Of a stretch of DNA of 10,370 bases, positions 1 to 6,042 are shown in pieces. This DNA is from Baffinella frigidus. Its lineage: Eukaryota > Cryptophyceae > Cryptomonadales > Baffinellaceae. The stretch lies in contig MU647281.1 in assembly GCA_026770585.1 (NCBI GenBank), positions 16,601-26,970 of the forward strand, given 5' to 3'. Under the pieces are notes generated by a model. That model saw only the letters and a list, made by a program, of their open reading frames with translations, was not told the origin of the DNA and did no database searches. The translations under genes were made by a program, and so were the position numbers. Position 1 is the stretch's first letter; the number at the start of each line of letters is the position of its first letter.

Positions 1-163
1 GGTTTAGGGTTTAGGGTTTAGGGTTCAGGGTTCAGGGTTTAGGGTTTAGGGTTTAGGGTTCTGGTCCTAGGGTTTCGGGTTTAGGGTTTCGGGTTTAGGG
101 TTTCGGGTTTCGGGTTCATGTTTTATGGTTCATGGTTCATGGTTTGGGGTTTGGGGTTTAGTG
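1..163 (+). repeat. Degenerate interstitial telomere repeat, TTTAGGG type
   Basis: Heptamers run in register from base 3: three TTTAGGG, two TTCAGGG, then three more TTTAGGG. Further right they decay into TTTCGGG, TTCATGG and TTTGGGG. The G-rich strand is the plus strand. At a true left chromosome end the plus strand would read CCCTAAA, so this block is interstitial or the flank of an internal array rather than a terminal telomere. Similar blocks in the same orientation occur at 9463-10130. Confidence 0.9.
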
Positions 164-530
164 TGCAAACGCAATATGCAGCACCTGTCCGCCTAATAAC
201 CCCTAAACGATAAGACCTAGGACCCTACGGTAGACAATTCGTAGGGACATAGGGGGGATCCTACGGATAAGGTAACGGAAACTCGGGCTCTCAGAGCCCG
301 AAAATTCCTTCGAAGCCCGCTGTGTGGCTATCCTTTTAGTGGCGAGGGGGTCTGAAAGGACCCCCTACAGGGATTGGGCAGGTCATAGGTCCCTACGGTA
401 GGGCGTATGAGCCTACTCGCCACTTGAGGGATATCGGGAGTGCAAAAAACACTAAAAGACCTCAAGCAAGAGACGCCACGGGCGATTGTATGAGCGCGCG
501 CCTCCACCAGCCTTCACGGAAGTCCTTCAG
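164..530. other. Non-coding DNA with small hairpins
   Basis: I see no gene here. Short perfect hairpins are present: TCGGGCTCT/AGAGCCCGA at 283-301, GGGGGTC/GACCCCC at 346-365 and the palindrome CCCTACGGTAGGG at 391-403. Bases 234-262 match the reverse complement of 1050-1080 over about 25 bases (AGGGACATAGGGGG core), an inverted repeat shared between the two places. AGTGGCGAG near 337 and CTCGCCACT near 417 are also complementary. Nothing identifies these as RNA genes. Confidence 0.5.
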
Positions 531-556
531 GTCCTTTAGGTTCTTCAAGCTCCCAC

Positions 557-653
557 TTTGCTGACTTCCGTACATTGGGGGAAACCTCTACACATCCACC
601 TGTCTCTCTCCCTTAAATTTGCTGACCTCCGTACATTGGGGAAAACCTCTACA
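557..653 (+). repeat. Two-copy tandem repeat, 61-bp period
   Basis: A 36-base segment beginning TTTGCTGACTTCCGTACATT at 557-592 recurs at 618-653 with only a few mismatches (TTC to CTC, one G to A). The intervening 25 bases differ. No coding frame is supported. The function is unknown. Confidence 0.85.
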
Positions 654-811
654 TTTGTTTGGTTTGACATCTGAGGTATCCGTGGTTGGAGCTCCTACGA
701 GCCTAACGATGGGATACCATGGGCCTTCAGCCGACTTGCTGGTCCTGGTGTGTGTGCGAGTGTGAACCTATTTGGTTTAACTCAAACGCCCGATGAGGAT
801 CCCCTTTAGCC

Positions 812-983
812 GGTTTCTGCTGCGATCCTTTGCACCGGGGGGCCTGAATGTGATCTGAAAGGAAGCATGGCTTTCCCTAAAGGTCCCAACATAGGCGGAC
901 ACCGGAACTTATCCTGCAGAAAAGCCATGCTTCCTTTTGGATCACAACAGGCCCTCCGGTGCAGAGGATCGTGGCAAAAGACC
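812..983. repeat. 172-bp foldback element with 63-bp arms
   Basis: Bases 812-874 are the approximate reverse complement of 921-983. The arms are centred on 897-898 with no net length difference and pair over roughly 80-85% of positions by eye. The inner end is perfect: GGAAGCATGGCTTT (861-874) against AAAGCCATGCTTCC (921-934). The spacer is 46 bases. No target-site duplication is obvious. The structure fits a miniature foldback transposon or a transcribed hairpin precursor. Short frames open on both strands here because the arms mirror each other, and I do not regard them as genes. Part of the spacer and right arm recurs at 1844-1884. Confidence 0.85.
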
Positions 984-1233
984 AATTCGACAATTTCAAA
1001 CACCTTCCATCCGTTTCTTCAAAGAATCGTAGGAGCCTACGGTATGGAATTCCTAGGGACCCCCTATGTCCCTAGAGAATAGATGGACGATAAAATAACC
1101 GCTGACGAAATCCGGCGTCTACCCGGGCAGATATGTGACCTGGAATTGACGAGTTGGTCTTTACGTGAGGCCTGGGGGTTTGCGGTGAACCGCAGCTACA
1201 GCTGTAGTTCCCACGCGAGAGTTGGCGGGGTTG
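984..1233. other. Non-coding spacer with repeat fragments
   Basis: I see no supported gene. Bases 1050-1080 are an inverted copy of 234-262. The 12-base palindrome CTACAGCTGTAG lies at 1195-1206. Bases 1204-1233 begin a segment that is directly repeated at 1472-1502, immediately before a second miniature transposon. Confidence 0.5.
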
Positions 1234-1474
1234 TACAGGGGTACCTCGCTCATAAGAAAGCACCCACCCCCTAAGAAGAAAATACAGGGCTACCTCGCTC
1301 ATAAGAAACTGCCTCCCCCTAGGACCCTAGAGTAGGCCCATGCCTAGGGCCCTATGGTGGTCCTGGGGGGGGGGGCGGTTTCTTATGAGCGAGGTACCTC
1401 TGTAGGGCCTTAGGCATAGGCCTACTGTAGGGTCCCAGGAGGAGGCACTTTCTTATGAGCGAGGTACCCCTGTA
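1234..1474. mobile_element. Palindromic TA-flanked miniature transposon, host copy split by a nested insertion
   Basis: The left part (1236-1284) starts CAGGGGTACCTCGCTCATAA and the right part (1405-1472) ends with its complement, GAGCGAGGTACCCCTG. TA flanks both outer ends (1234-1235 and 1473-1474). The two parts total about 117 bp, nearly the 118 bp of the uninterrupted copy at 1504-1621. The break falls at a TA that corresponds to the TA in the central ACCRTAGGGCC of intact copies, and a second family member (1285-1402) occupies it. Terminal inverted repeats and a TA duplication suggest a non-autonomous element mobilised by a Tc1/mariner-like transposase. That superfamily assignment is inference, since no transposase of the family is visible. 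Confidence 0.8.
1285..1402. mobile_element. Miniature transposon (118 bp) nested in an older copy
   Basis: The element begins CAGGGCTACCTCGCTCATAA and ends TTATGAGCGAGGTACCTCTG, so almost the whole sequence is a foldback. C-rich and G-rich arms surround a core with TAGGCCCATGCCTAGGGCCC. TA precedes it (1283-1284) and follows it (1403-1404), and both flanks belong to the interrupted older copy, so the TA duplication can be read directly. It has no coding capacity. Confidence 0.85.
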
Positions 1475-1503
1475 GTCCCCACGCGGGAGTTGACGGGGGG
1501 GTA

Positions 1504-1621
1504 CAGGGGTACCTCGCTCACAAGAAACCGACCCCCCCCCTAGGACCACCGTAGGGCCCTGGGCATAGGCCTACTGTAGGGTCCTAGGGGAGGGCGGTTT
1601 GTTGTGAGCGAGGTACCCCTG
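1504..1621. mobile_element. Miniature palindromic transposon, intact 118-bp copy
   Basis: It begins CAGGGGTACCTCGCTCACAA and ends GTTGTGAGCGAGGTACCCCTG, with TA on both sides (1502-1503 and 1622-1623). The core reads ACCACCGTAGGGCCCTGGGC and is in the opposite orientation to the copy at 1285-1402. Its left 30-bp flank matches the left flank of the host copy at 1234, so the element and its neighbour sequence were duplicated together. Confidence 0.88.
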
Positions 1622-1623
1622 TA

Positions 1624-1888
1624 CCTCAAACGCAGCGTGCCACCCTGAGGGCTGATGCGGGCAAGCGGGGGATGTGCGAGGACCGGGTCCGGGATGGGCC
1701 CGCCTCAGGGGAAAAGGGCTCCAAGGGTCAGTCCTGTCGGGGAAATCCCTATATACCCGGACCCGGTCCTCACAGGATGGGGGTGGAGTGGGGGGGGGGC
1801 GCATAACCCGCCCGCTAGGTCCTTTAGGTTCTTCGAGCTCCCATCATAGGCGGACACTGGAACTTATCTGCAGAAAAGCCATGCTGGG
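1624..1888. repeat. Spacer with a perfect 16-bp stem and a rearranged copy of upstream repeats
   Basis: GAGGACCGGGTCCGGG (1678-1693) is perfectly complementary to CCCGGACCCGGTCCTC (1756-1771) across a 62-base loop. Bases 1818-1843 match 530-555 with one mismatch, and 1844-1884 match 889-930 with two or three differences, so two blocks separated by about 330 bases upstream are joined here. Short open frames exist on both strands, but their composition (proline/arginine/glycine from GC-rich DNA) and lack of domains argue against genes. Confidence 0.65.
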
Positions 1889-2012
1889 TGTAGGGGTACC
1901 TCGTTCATAAGAAAGCGCCCCCCCCTAGGACCCTACAGTAGGCCTATGCCTAGGGCCCTATGGTGGTCCTTGGGGGGGGGGGATGCTTTCTTATGAGCGA
2001 GGTACCCCTGTA
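1889..2012. mobile_element. Miniature palindromic transposon, slightly diverged
   Basis: The left end reads TGTAGGGGTACCTCGTTCAT, two transitions from TACAGGGG. The right end, TTATGAGCGAGGTACCCCTG, is followed by an intact TA (2011-2012). The core CTACAGTAGGCCTATGCCTA has the orientation of the nested copy at 1285-1402. C and G runs lie between the termini and the core. Confidence 0.85.
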
Positions 2013-2137
2013 CCTCCGAGGCGAACCAAATCGAGGCTGGAGCATGCGCCAATTCCTCGGGCGGCACCTTCGAAAACGAATGTGCCATCCGAGGAAATAG
2101 CTCCAAACAATCGTCGATTTGGTCCACCTCGCAGGGC

Positions 2138-2264
2138 TAGAGGGGCACCTCGCTCATAAGAACCCGCCTCCCCCCAAGGACCACCGTAGGGCCCTTGGCA
2201 TAGGCCTACTGTACATGTAGGCTCCTAGGGGGGCGCGGTTTCGTATGAGCGAGGTACCCCTGTA
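2138..2264. mobile_element. Miniature palindromic transposon with a small internal insertion
   Basis: The left end is TAGAGGGGCACCTCGCTCAT. The right end is GTATGAGCGAGGTACCCCTG followed by TA (2263-2264). The core ACCACCGTAGGGCCC matches the 1504-1621 orientation. It is a few bases longer than the intact copy because of a short ACATGTA-type insertion near 2213. Bases 2013-2137, between this and the previous copy, show no supported gene. Confidence 0.85.
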
Positions 2265-2411
2265 CAGAGCGAGAGAGAACATGGACATGGCGTGGCCTGG
2301 CGTGGACCTAGACAAGCGAATCTCTATCTTTGAGAGGACACCAGATGCAGGTTACAGGGCTGACTCGAAATTAAGGTCACACAAGTTAAGGTCACACACT
2401 GGACACGCCGA

Positions 2412-2505
2412 TGCGGACGTTATTCATTTAACGTCCGCACACTGACTGCTTTTTTTGTGGGCGTTGAAACAACGTCAGCACACTGACTGCTTTGTTTGTG
2501 GACGT
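2412..2505 (+). repeat. Left subterminal hairpin repeats, 41-bp period
   Basis: Units starting at 2430 and 2471 share AACGTCCGCACACTGACTGC (the second has CAG for CCG) followed by a T-rich stretch and a G(C/T)GG(A/G)CGTT arm that pairs with the start. A preceding TGCGGACGTT at 2412-2421 also pairs. The spacing is exactly 41 bases, the same period as at the right end of the element. Repeated hairpins near transposon ends can serve as transposase-binding sites; that role here is inference. Confidence 0.8.
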
Positions 2506-2644
2506 TAATACAGCGAAAAACAATTGGTCTTTGGAGTGGTTGCCCCCCCGGAGAATGGAGCTGGTGAATTTTCGGGTCGAAAAAAATGTCAATATTTCCC
2601 AAGAAAAACTGGGTTCCCGAGTGGTGCAAGTCGATATATTTCAT

Positions 2645-2680
2645 GTATACATGTACAGTGAAATTCATGTACATGTATAC
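2645..2680. repeat. Perfect 12-bp inverted repeat
   Basis: GTATACATGTAC (2645-2656) is the exact reverse complement of GTACATGTATAC (2669-2680), with a 12-base spacer. Both arms are also rich in the palindrome ACATGT. It lies inside the 1.24-kb element, in the middle of AT-rich sequence. Confidence 0.8.
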
Positions 2681-3017
2681 AACCTGCAATAAAAAAAACC
2701 AAAATCTTCGAGAACCGCCACACAAACTGTGTCTTAAGAAAGCGTGCCTCCTATGCTCTCCGCCCTCCTCTGCCCTCGTCATGGGTTCATGGTTCTCCCT
2801 CGGGCCCCCGATTGTGGACATTCACATGGTCAAAACCCGCCTCGGGACCGGAGTTCCCCGTTCCCCTGAATCCAATGCACCCGTAAGCTCTCTCTACCCC
2901 CCCTCATTTCCCTCGCAACCAACCTGTTCCGGCTACCTACAGTGTACAGTACATGTACTTCCTCTCTATCTCTCTCCTTCCTCCTCCCACCGCCCTCTTC
3001 CTCCTTGGGCCTCATAA

Positions 3018-3355
3018 CCTGGTGACACTGCATCTCAGGCTCCAACCCTGCTCTCTCATGTGCGAAAGCGAGCTGAGTTGTATCCTGTGAACCCCAGAGT
3101 CGATTTTTGCTTTTGATAAGTGCGCTGGATTTGTCTGAACCGAGCCGGAGGACGATAGGGAGTTCCTAGACCTCGCTAACTTCCCAGTCCCTAACGAGCC
3201 CTCGTCGGATGAGGAAGGCGGTGGTAAAGAGAAGAGCGAGGAGTGGAGCGAGGAGGGGGGCCAGGAGTGCAAGGAGGAGAGCGAGGAGGAGAGCGAGGAT
3301 TCAGAGGAAGATGTTCCTCTTGCTCAAAGGAAGGAGAAGGTTGCACGGGTCTAAT
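3018..3355 (+). pseudogene. Possible decayed coding remnant with acidic C-terminus
   Basis: A frame from about 3018 to 3114 reads as ordinary protein (for example RKRAELYPVNPRVDFCF). It is stopped after a T run, and continuing one base over gives DKCAGFV, a TGA, then an open stretch EDDREFLDLANFPVPNE. That stretch leads into a serine/glutamate-rich tail (about 45 residues) and PLAQRKEKVARV before a TAA at 3353-3355. This pattern fits a pseudogenised ORF with one frameshift and one stop. It sits within the TIR-bounded element, so a transposase remnant is the natural guess. I recognise no DDE motif. The acidic tail could also be a by-product of GAG/GAGGAG low-complexity DNA. Confidence 0.3.
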
Positions 3356-3459
3356 ACAGGACAGCCGAGCTGATCACGTGTCTTGGTTGGACATGCACAT
3401 GTATTTGACGTCCGCACACACCCGTTTTTCGAGAACCTTGCTGAATTTAAGGCCCATTT

Positions 3460-3560
3460 AACGTCCGCACACTGACTGCTTTTCTGCGGACGTTAAATCT
3501 AACGTCCGCACACTGACTGCTTTTCTGCGGACGTCAAATTTAACGTCCGCACACTAACTG
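3460..3560 (+). repeat. Right subterminal hairpin repeats, three 41-bp units
   Basis: Units start at 3460, 3501 and 3542, exactly 41 bases apart. Each begins AACGTCCGCACACT(G/A)ACTGC. The first two continue TTTTCTGCGGACGT(T/C), so AACGTCCGCA pairs with TGCGGACGTT around a 15-base loop. The third lacks its closing arm. They run in the same direction as the left-end units rather than mirror-wise. Confidence 0.88.
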
Positions 3561-3599
3561 CTCAAAAGTATGTGACCTTAATTTTGAGTCAGCCCTGTA

Positions 3600-3806
3600 T
3601 GAGTCCTGGCTGCTCATGGCTACTAAGTGGACCTCGCCGAGGCCCTCGCTCAGTCTTGCCGGGCGGACACGCACACCACAGACACCTCCATCACGCATCA
3701 CGGAGAATGGCCGCCACTGCACCCCCACGGTCCTCTTGACCCTTGAGGTTTTAATTTCGCCCAACATAGCCCAAAGACACGCCCTTCCACGGAGGCTGTG
3801 GTTGAC
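3600..3806. other. No supported feature
   Basis: Short frames are open on both strands, but none shows a domain, codon bias or splice context that would support a gene. There are no notable repeats. Confidence 0.5.
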
Positions 3807-3942
3807 CACCAGCAACCTAAAGTGAACCAGATCGAGATTGTATCTTGGCCATTTCCTTCGAGAGGTCTACTCTGAGAGTAGACTCCTGGTGAAGATTTCT
3901 ACAGCGGGGCATCTCGATCTGGTTCTCTTGAGGTTGTTGGTG
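3807..3942. repeat. 136-bp foldback with 32-bp arms and a palindromic centre
   Basis: Bases 3807-3838 (CACCAGCAACCT...GAACCAGATCGAGAT) are complementary to 3911-3942 with about three mismatches. The last 15 bases, GAACCAGATCGAGAT, are perfect. The structure is symmetric about 3874, where GTCTACTCTGAGAGTAGAC (3865-3883) forms a perfect 9-bp stem with one central base. Segments between the arms and the centre pair poorly. It could be a miniature foldback element or a hairpin RNA precursor; I see no terminal target duplication. Confidence 0.85.
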
Positions 3943-4047
3943 GGAGCAGGGACGACTACGACGTGAGTGGTCACGCGCACTCTACATGTAGTTTACAAGG
4001 GGGGACAGGGGCGCAAATGCCCCACCCTCCTTGAAAGCCGTGGAGAG

Positions 4048-4527
4048 TTAGATGGCCGGCGACGCAGCTGGCACCCCCGTGTACTGGGTAGTACGGTACT
4101 CGGGGAGCGAAGACCGTACCGTCCAGTACAGCCCAGTACGGGAGGCAAGGCCGCGAGCGCTGTTCGAGACCGCCGACGGGGAGCGGCACCCGTTCCGCGG
4201 CTGCTTTTGGAAGGATTTGGGAGAGGAGCATAGGCGAAGATCATCCTGCTGCCTTTCGGTGCGGGGGGGGGTGCAAGGCGACGTCTCGGCAGGCAGCGAC
4301 GCGCGCTCGTCGGACCGAGGGAATGAAGGCGCGGTCTCGGCAGACGACTCGTTCGCAGCATCGCGGCAGGAGAAGAGGTCTTGAGTAGCCATGGGCCCGT
4401 CTGGTCCTTGTGGCAGCGCGTCGGCCAAGGAGGCGGCGTCAGACAGCCCCGGGCCCTGCTGGTGCATGCCCCAAGACGCAGGATACACTGTGCCGCCGTT
4501 GGTGAAGATGCACTCGCGCCACGGCAT
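4048..4527 (-). CDS. Candidate exon of an unrecognised protein
   Basis: A 159-codon minus-strand frame begins with ATG at 4527 (MPWRECIFTNGGTVYPASWG) and ends with TAA at 4048-4050. Just upstream on the same strand lies a 3' splice-site-like sequence, TTTCCTTCTCTCGTTCCAG, with the AG at 4532-4533. The frame may therefore continue from an earlier exon instead of starting at the ATG. The protein is rich in serine, proline and alanine after about residue 25, looks disordered, and has no domain, signal peptide or membrane segment I recognise. No matching first exon could be assigned; a possible donor (GTGAGT, around 4761-4766) does not follow a convincing frame. Another minus frame and one plus-strand frame (4391-4825) are also open across this GC-rich block, so coding is uncertain. 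Confidence 0.3.
   Translation of the reverse strand: MPWRECIFTNGGTVYPASWGMHQQGPGLSDAASLADALPQGPDGPMATQDLFSCRDAANESSAETAPSFPRSDERASLPAETSPCTPPRTERQQDDLRLCSSPKSFQKQPRNGCRSPSAVSNSARGLASRTGLYWTVRSSLPEYRTTQYTGVPAASPAI
4081..4139. repeat. GTAC-rich imperfect inverted repeat
   Basis: GTACTGGG (4081-4088) pairs with CCCAGTAC (4132-4139). Additional GTAC/GGTAC palindromes lie between them (4091-4099 and 4115-4129). It lies within the candidate minus-strand exon and may reduce the likelihood that this end is coding. Confidence 0.6.
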
Positions 4528-4556
4528 GTCACTGGAACGAGAGAAGGAAACTTTAA

Positions 4557-5017
4557 AGCAAGGTGGTAGAAGGGTCGGAGACGGAAGGGGTCTCGCGCTG
4601 AGGTGGTCGAATAACGAAGCAGCAGGAGGAGATGAAGTGGTGGACGTGTTCGATGGTGTGTGGTTGGTGGTCTGCCTTGAAACTTCTGAGGAGGCAGATA
4701 AATTTTTGTATTCTTCTAGAAACCACCCAAGATCGGTGCTTTGGTGCTTTGGTGCTTTTATTTACACTCACATCGAAGGTCACGCCCACCTCACTCTTGA
4801 GGAGTTGGGAGTTAACTACGGATGAGTTCCTCGACCCAACCTACATAGGTCTGGCCGAGCCCCTTTTCTTGCACCCTTTTCCTTAAAAAAAAAAAACCGG
4901 TACGTGCGTGTTGTTCTATTGGAGGCGTTGGTCTCGGGGACCTTGCTGGCTTGCATGACGTTGTAGCAGAGACCGTTGCTTTTTTTGAGCTGATGCGGTT
5001 TGTATTGAGTCAAAAGG
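4557..5017. other. No firmly supported gene; short poly-A run
   Basis: Frames of 60-80 codons are open on both strands without recognisable domains. A run of about 12 A residues (4885-4896) follows a T/C-rich stretch. Read on the minus strand it is a poly-T followed by AAG, and a minus frame downstream (QTYVGWVEELIRS then stop, around 4817-4860) looks protein-like but is too short to support. Confidence 0.4.
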
Positions 5018-5131
5018 CTTGACAATCTGGACCTTCCCGATAGCGCCGAGGCGCTCGGGGGCATTCCCAGGTGGCTGAGCAATCTGGGCCTTCCCGAAGG
5101 TGCCGAAACACTCGGGGGCATTCCCAGGTGG
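5018..5131 (+). repeat. 57-bp tandem duplication, open in frame
   Basis: Bases 5018-5074 and 5075-5131 are adjacent copies of a 57-base unit with about 11 differences. The last 22 bases of each, ending GGCATTCCCAGGTGG, are identical. Because 57 is 19 codons, the plus frame preserves the repeat as LDNLDLPDSAEALGGIPRW and LSNLGLPEGAETLGGIPRW. It continues open to a TGA at 5219-5221 but is preceded by a TGA at about 5007. The minus strand is also open through the repeat. I do not recognise the peptide. It may be part of an exon, or only a DNA repeat. Confidence 0.7.
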
Positions 5132-5617
5132 GCTGAGAAAGGTGTGGTGGTGTTCAGGTCGATTGGGAGGCCGGTGTTCCTTTTGCAGGGGTCGGGCTTT
5201 GACACTTATTGACACTTATTGACTTTATTCGAAAGTGAAATGCACGGCACAGAATTGAGGCGAGCTTAGAAAAATATCCGGGTAATCATCCGGTTGAATC
5301 CTAAGGCAAGAAACTGCCACTACCCATATTAGGGGAGATTCACCAAGATTTTACCCACCAAAACCCGGTGACGGATCACCGGTCGGTGAGGCAAGCTCCT
5401 GATCTCTCCCGTGAAGCACCCTCGAGGCCGGTGGTGGGCAGTGCTTTGAGCCATTTGATTTCTGGTCATTTCATTTCTTTCGGACGAGGAGCAGTTGCAA
5501 AAGTCAATTTCTCGAATTTCAGGGGGAATACACGCCAAAAGTGGATCGAAAGTCCCTGAGAGGGACTCTACTAGAGCCATTGTTTTTTACAATTGCTCCG
5601 CGTAAAATCTAGGGTGG
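5132..5617. other. Non-coding stretch with minor repeats
   Basis: GACACTTATT is repeated twice in tandem at 5201-5220, followed by GACTTTATTC. A small hairpin CCGGTGA/TCACCGG lies at 5365-5382. No gene is supported on either strand. Confidence 0.45.
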
Positions 5618-5660
5618 CCAGTTTACTACCTAAATGTGAACGAATTGGGTAGTAAACTGG
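5618..5660. repeat. Perfect 13-bp stem hairpin
   Basis: CCAGTTTACTACC (5618-5630) is exactly complementary to GGTAGTAAACTGG (5648-5660) with a 17-base loop. Its function is unknown. It is unrelated in sequence to the other foldbacks in the window. Confidence 0.88.
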
Positions 5661-6042
5661 AGTCCGCGTCAATTTCGGAGTGCGTAATTCAGTGTGTGGA
5701 GACGTTTGGATCCCCCCGCGCTCGGGGGGGGAAATCCCTTAAATCCCCGCCATTGGAGCCATTTGACCATAATACGTCAATCCACACGTCCTGACCTTTC
5801 TCATCACGGACACAAAACGACCTTTTGCTGACGAGAAAGTCTATTTTTGGGTCATTTTTGGAGTCTATCGTCTCTATGTCCGTCTATTCACCCATGAGGC
5901 GTATTTATGGAATCTGAAGTGTATGTAATTAAATAGAAATGTGATCGTTGTGGCCTCCTTTTTAAAAATGCTTTTAGTCACAGCTCTTAGATGGACCGTA
6001 AACGCTCGGGGACTTCCCCCTCCGGGCGCGGATGCTTACAAG
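5661..6042. other. Non-coding stretch
   Basis: I see no supported gene. A GC-rich hairpin, CCCCCCG/CGGGGGG, lies around 5713-5728. The rest is AT-rich and unstructured by eye. Confidence 0.45.

Larger units (their letters stand above)
2355..3597. mobile_element. 1.24-kb element with terminal inverted repeats and TA flanks
   Basis: The left terminus, CAGGGCTGACTCGAAATTAA followed by GGTCACA (2355-2381), is mirrored at 3571-3597 by TGTGACCTTAATTTTGAGTC plus AGCCCTG. The two termini are nearly identical over about 27 bases. TA precedes (2353-2354) and follows (3598-3599), as expected for a TA target duplication. Inside both ends lie 41-bp hairpin units (2430-2510 and 3460-3560). The interior carries no complete transposase, only a possible decayed reading frame at 3018-3355, so the element appears non-autonomous. 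The first five terminal bases, CAGGG, are shared with the 118-bp family, which suggests related transposases. That relationship is inference. Confidence 0.85.

Noticed and set aside
1-163. True chromosome end at the left edge
   Set aside because: The G-rich strand orientation is opposite to that of a left-end telomere and the heptamers are degenerate.
557-653. CRISPR-like repeat-spacer pattern
   Set aside because: There are only two imperfect 36-base copies with no array. The surrounding sequence is eukaryotic subtelomere, and no cas-like gene is present.
2420-3017. Frames of 133 and 143 codons in the 1.24-kb element
   Set aside because: They run through the hairpin repeats and the ACATGT palindrome on both strands and show low-complexity Tyr/Met strings from that repeat. 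No domain is recognisable.
3993-4532. 179-codon minus-strand frame overlapping the candidate exon
   Set aside because: It has no ATG start (it would begin at GTG). Its composition is dominated by Arg, Pro and Ser as expected from a GC-rich off-frame. The neighbouring frame with an ATG and a splice acceptor is the better candidate.
4391-4825. 144-codon plus-strand frame
   Set aside because: It overlaps the candidate minus-strand exon and its acceptor. It has no recognised domain and no polyadenylation hexamer nearby. It is kept only as an alternative to the minus-strand call.
4885-4896. Poly-A tail of a retroposed transcript
   Set aside because: Only about 12 A residues, with no target-site duplication, upstream processed coding sequence or AATAAA to support retroposition.
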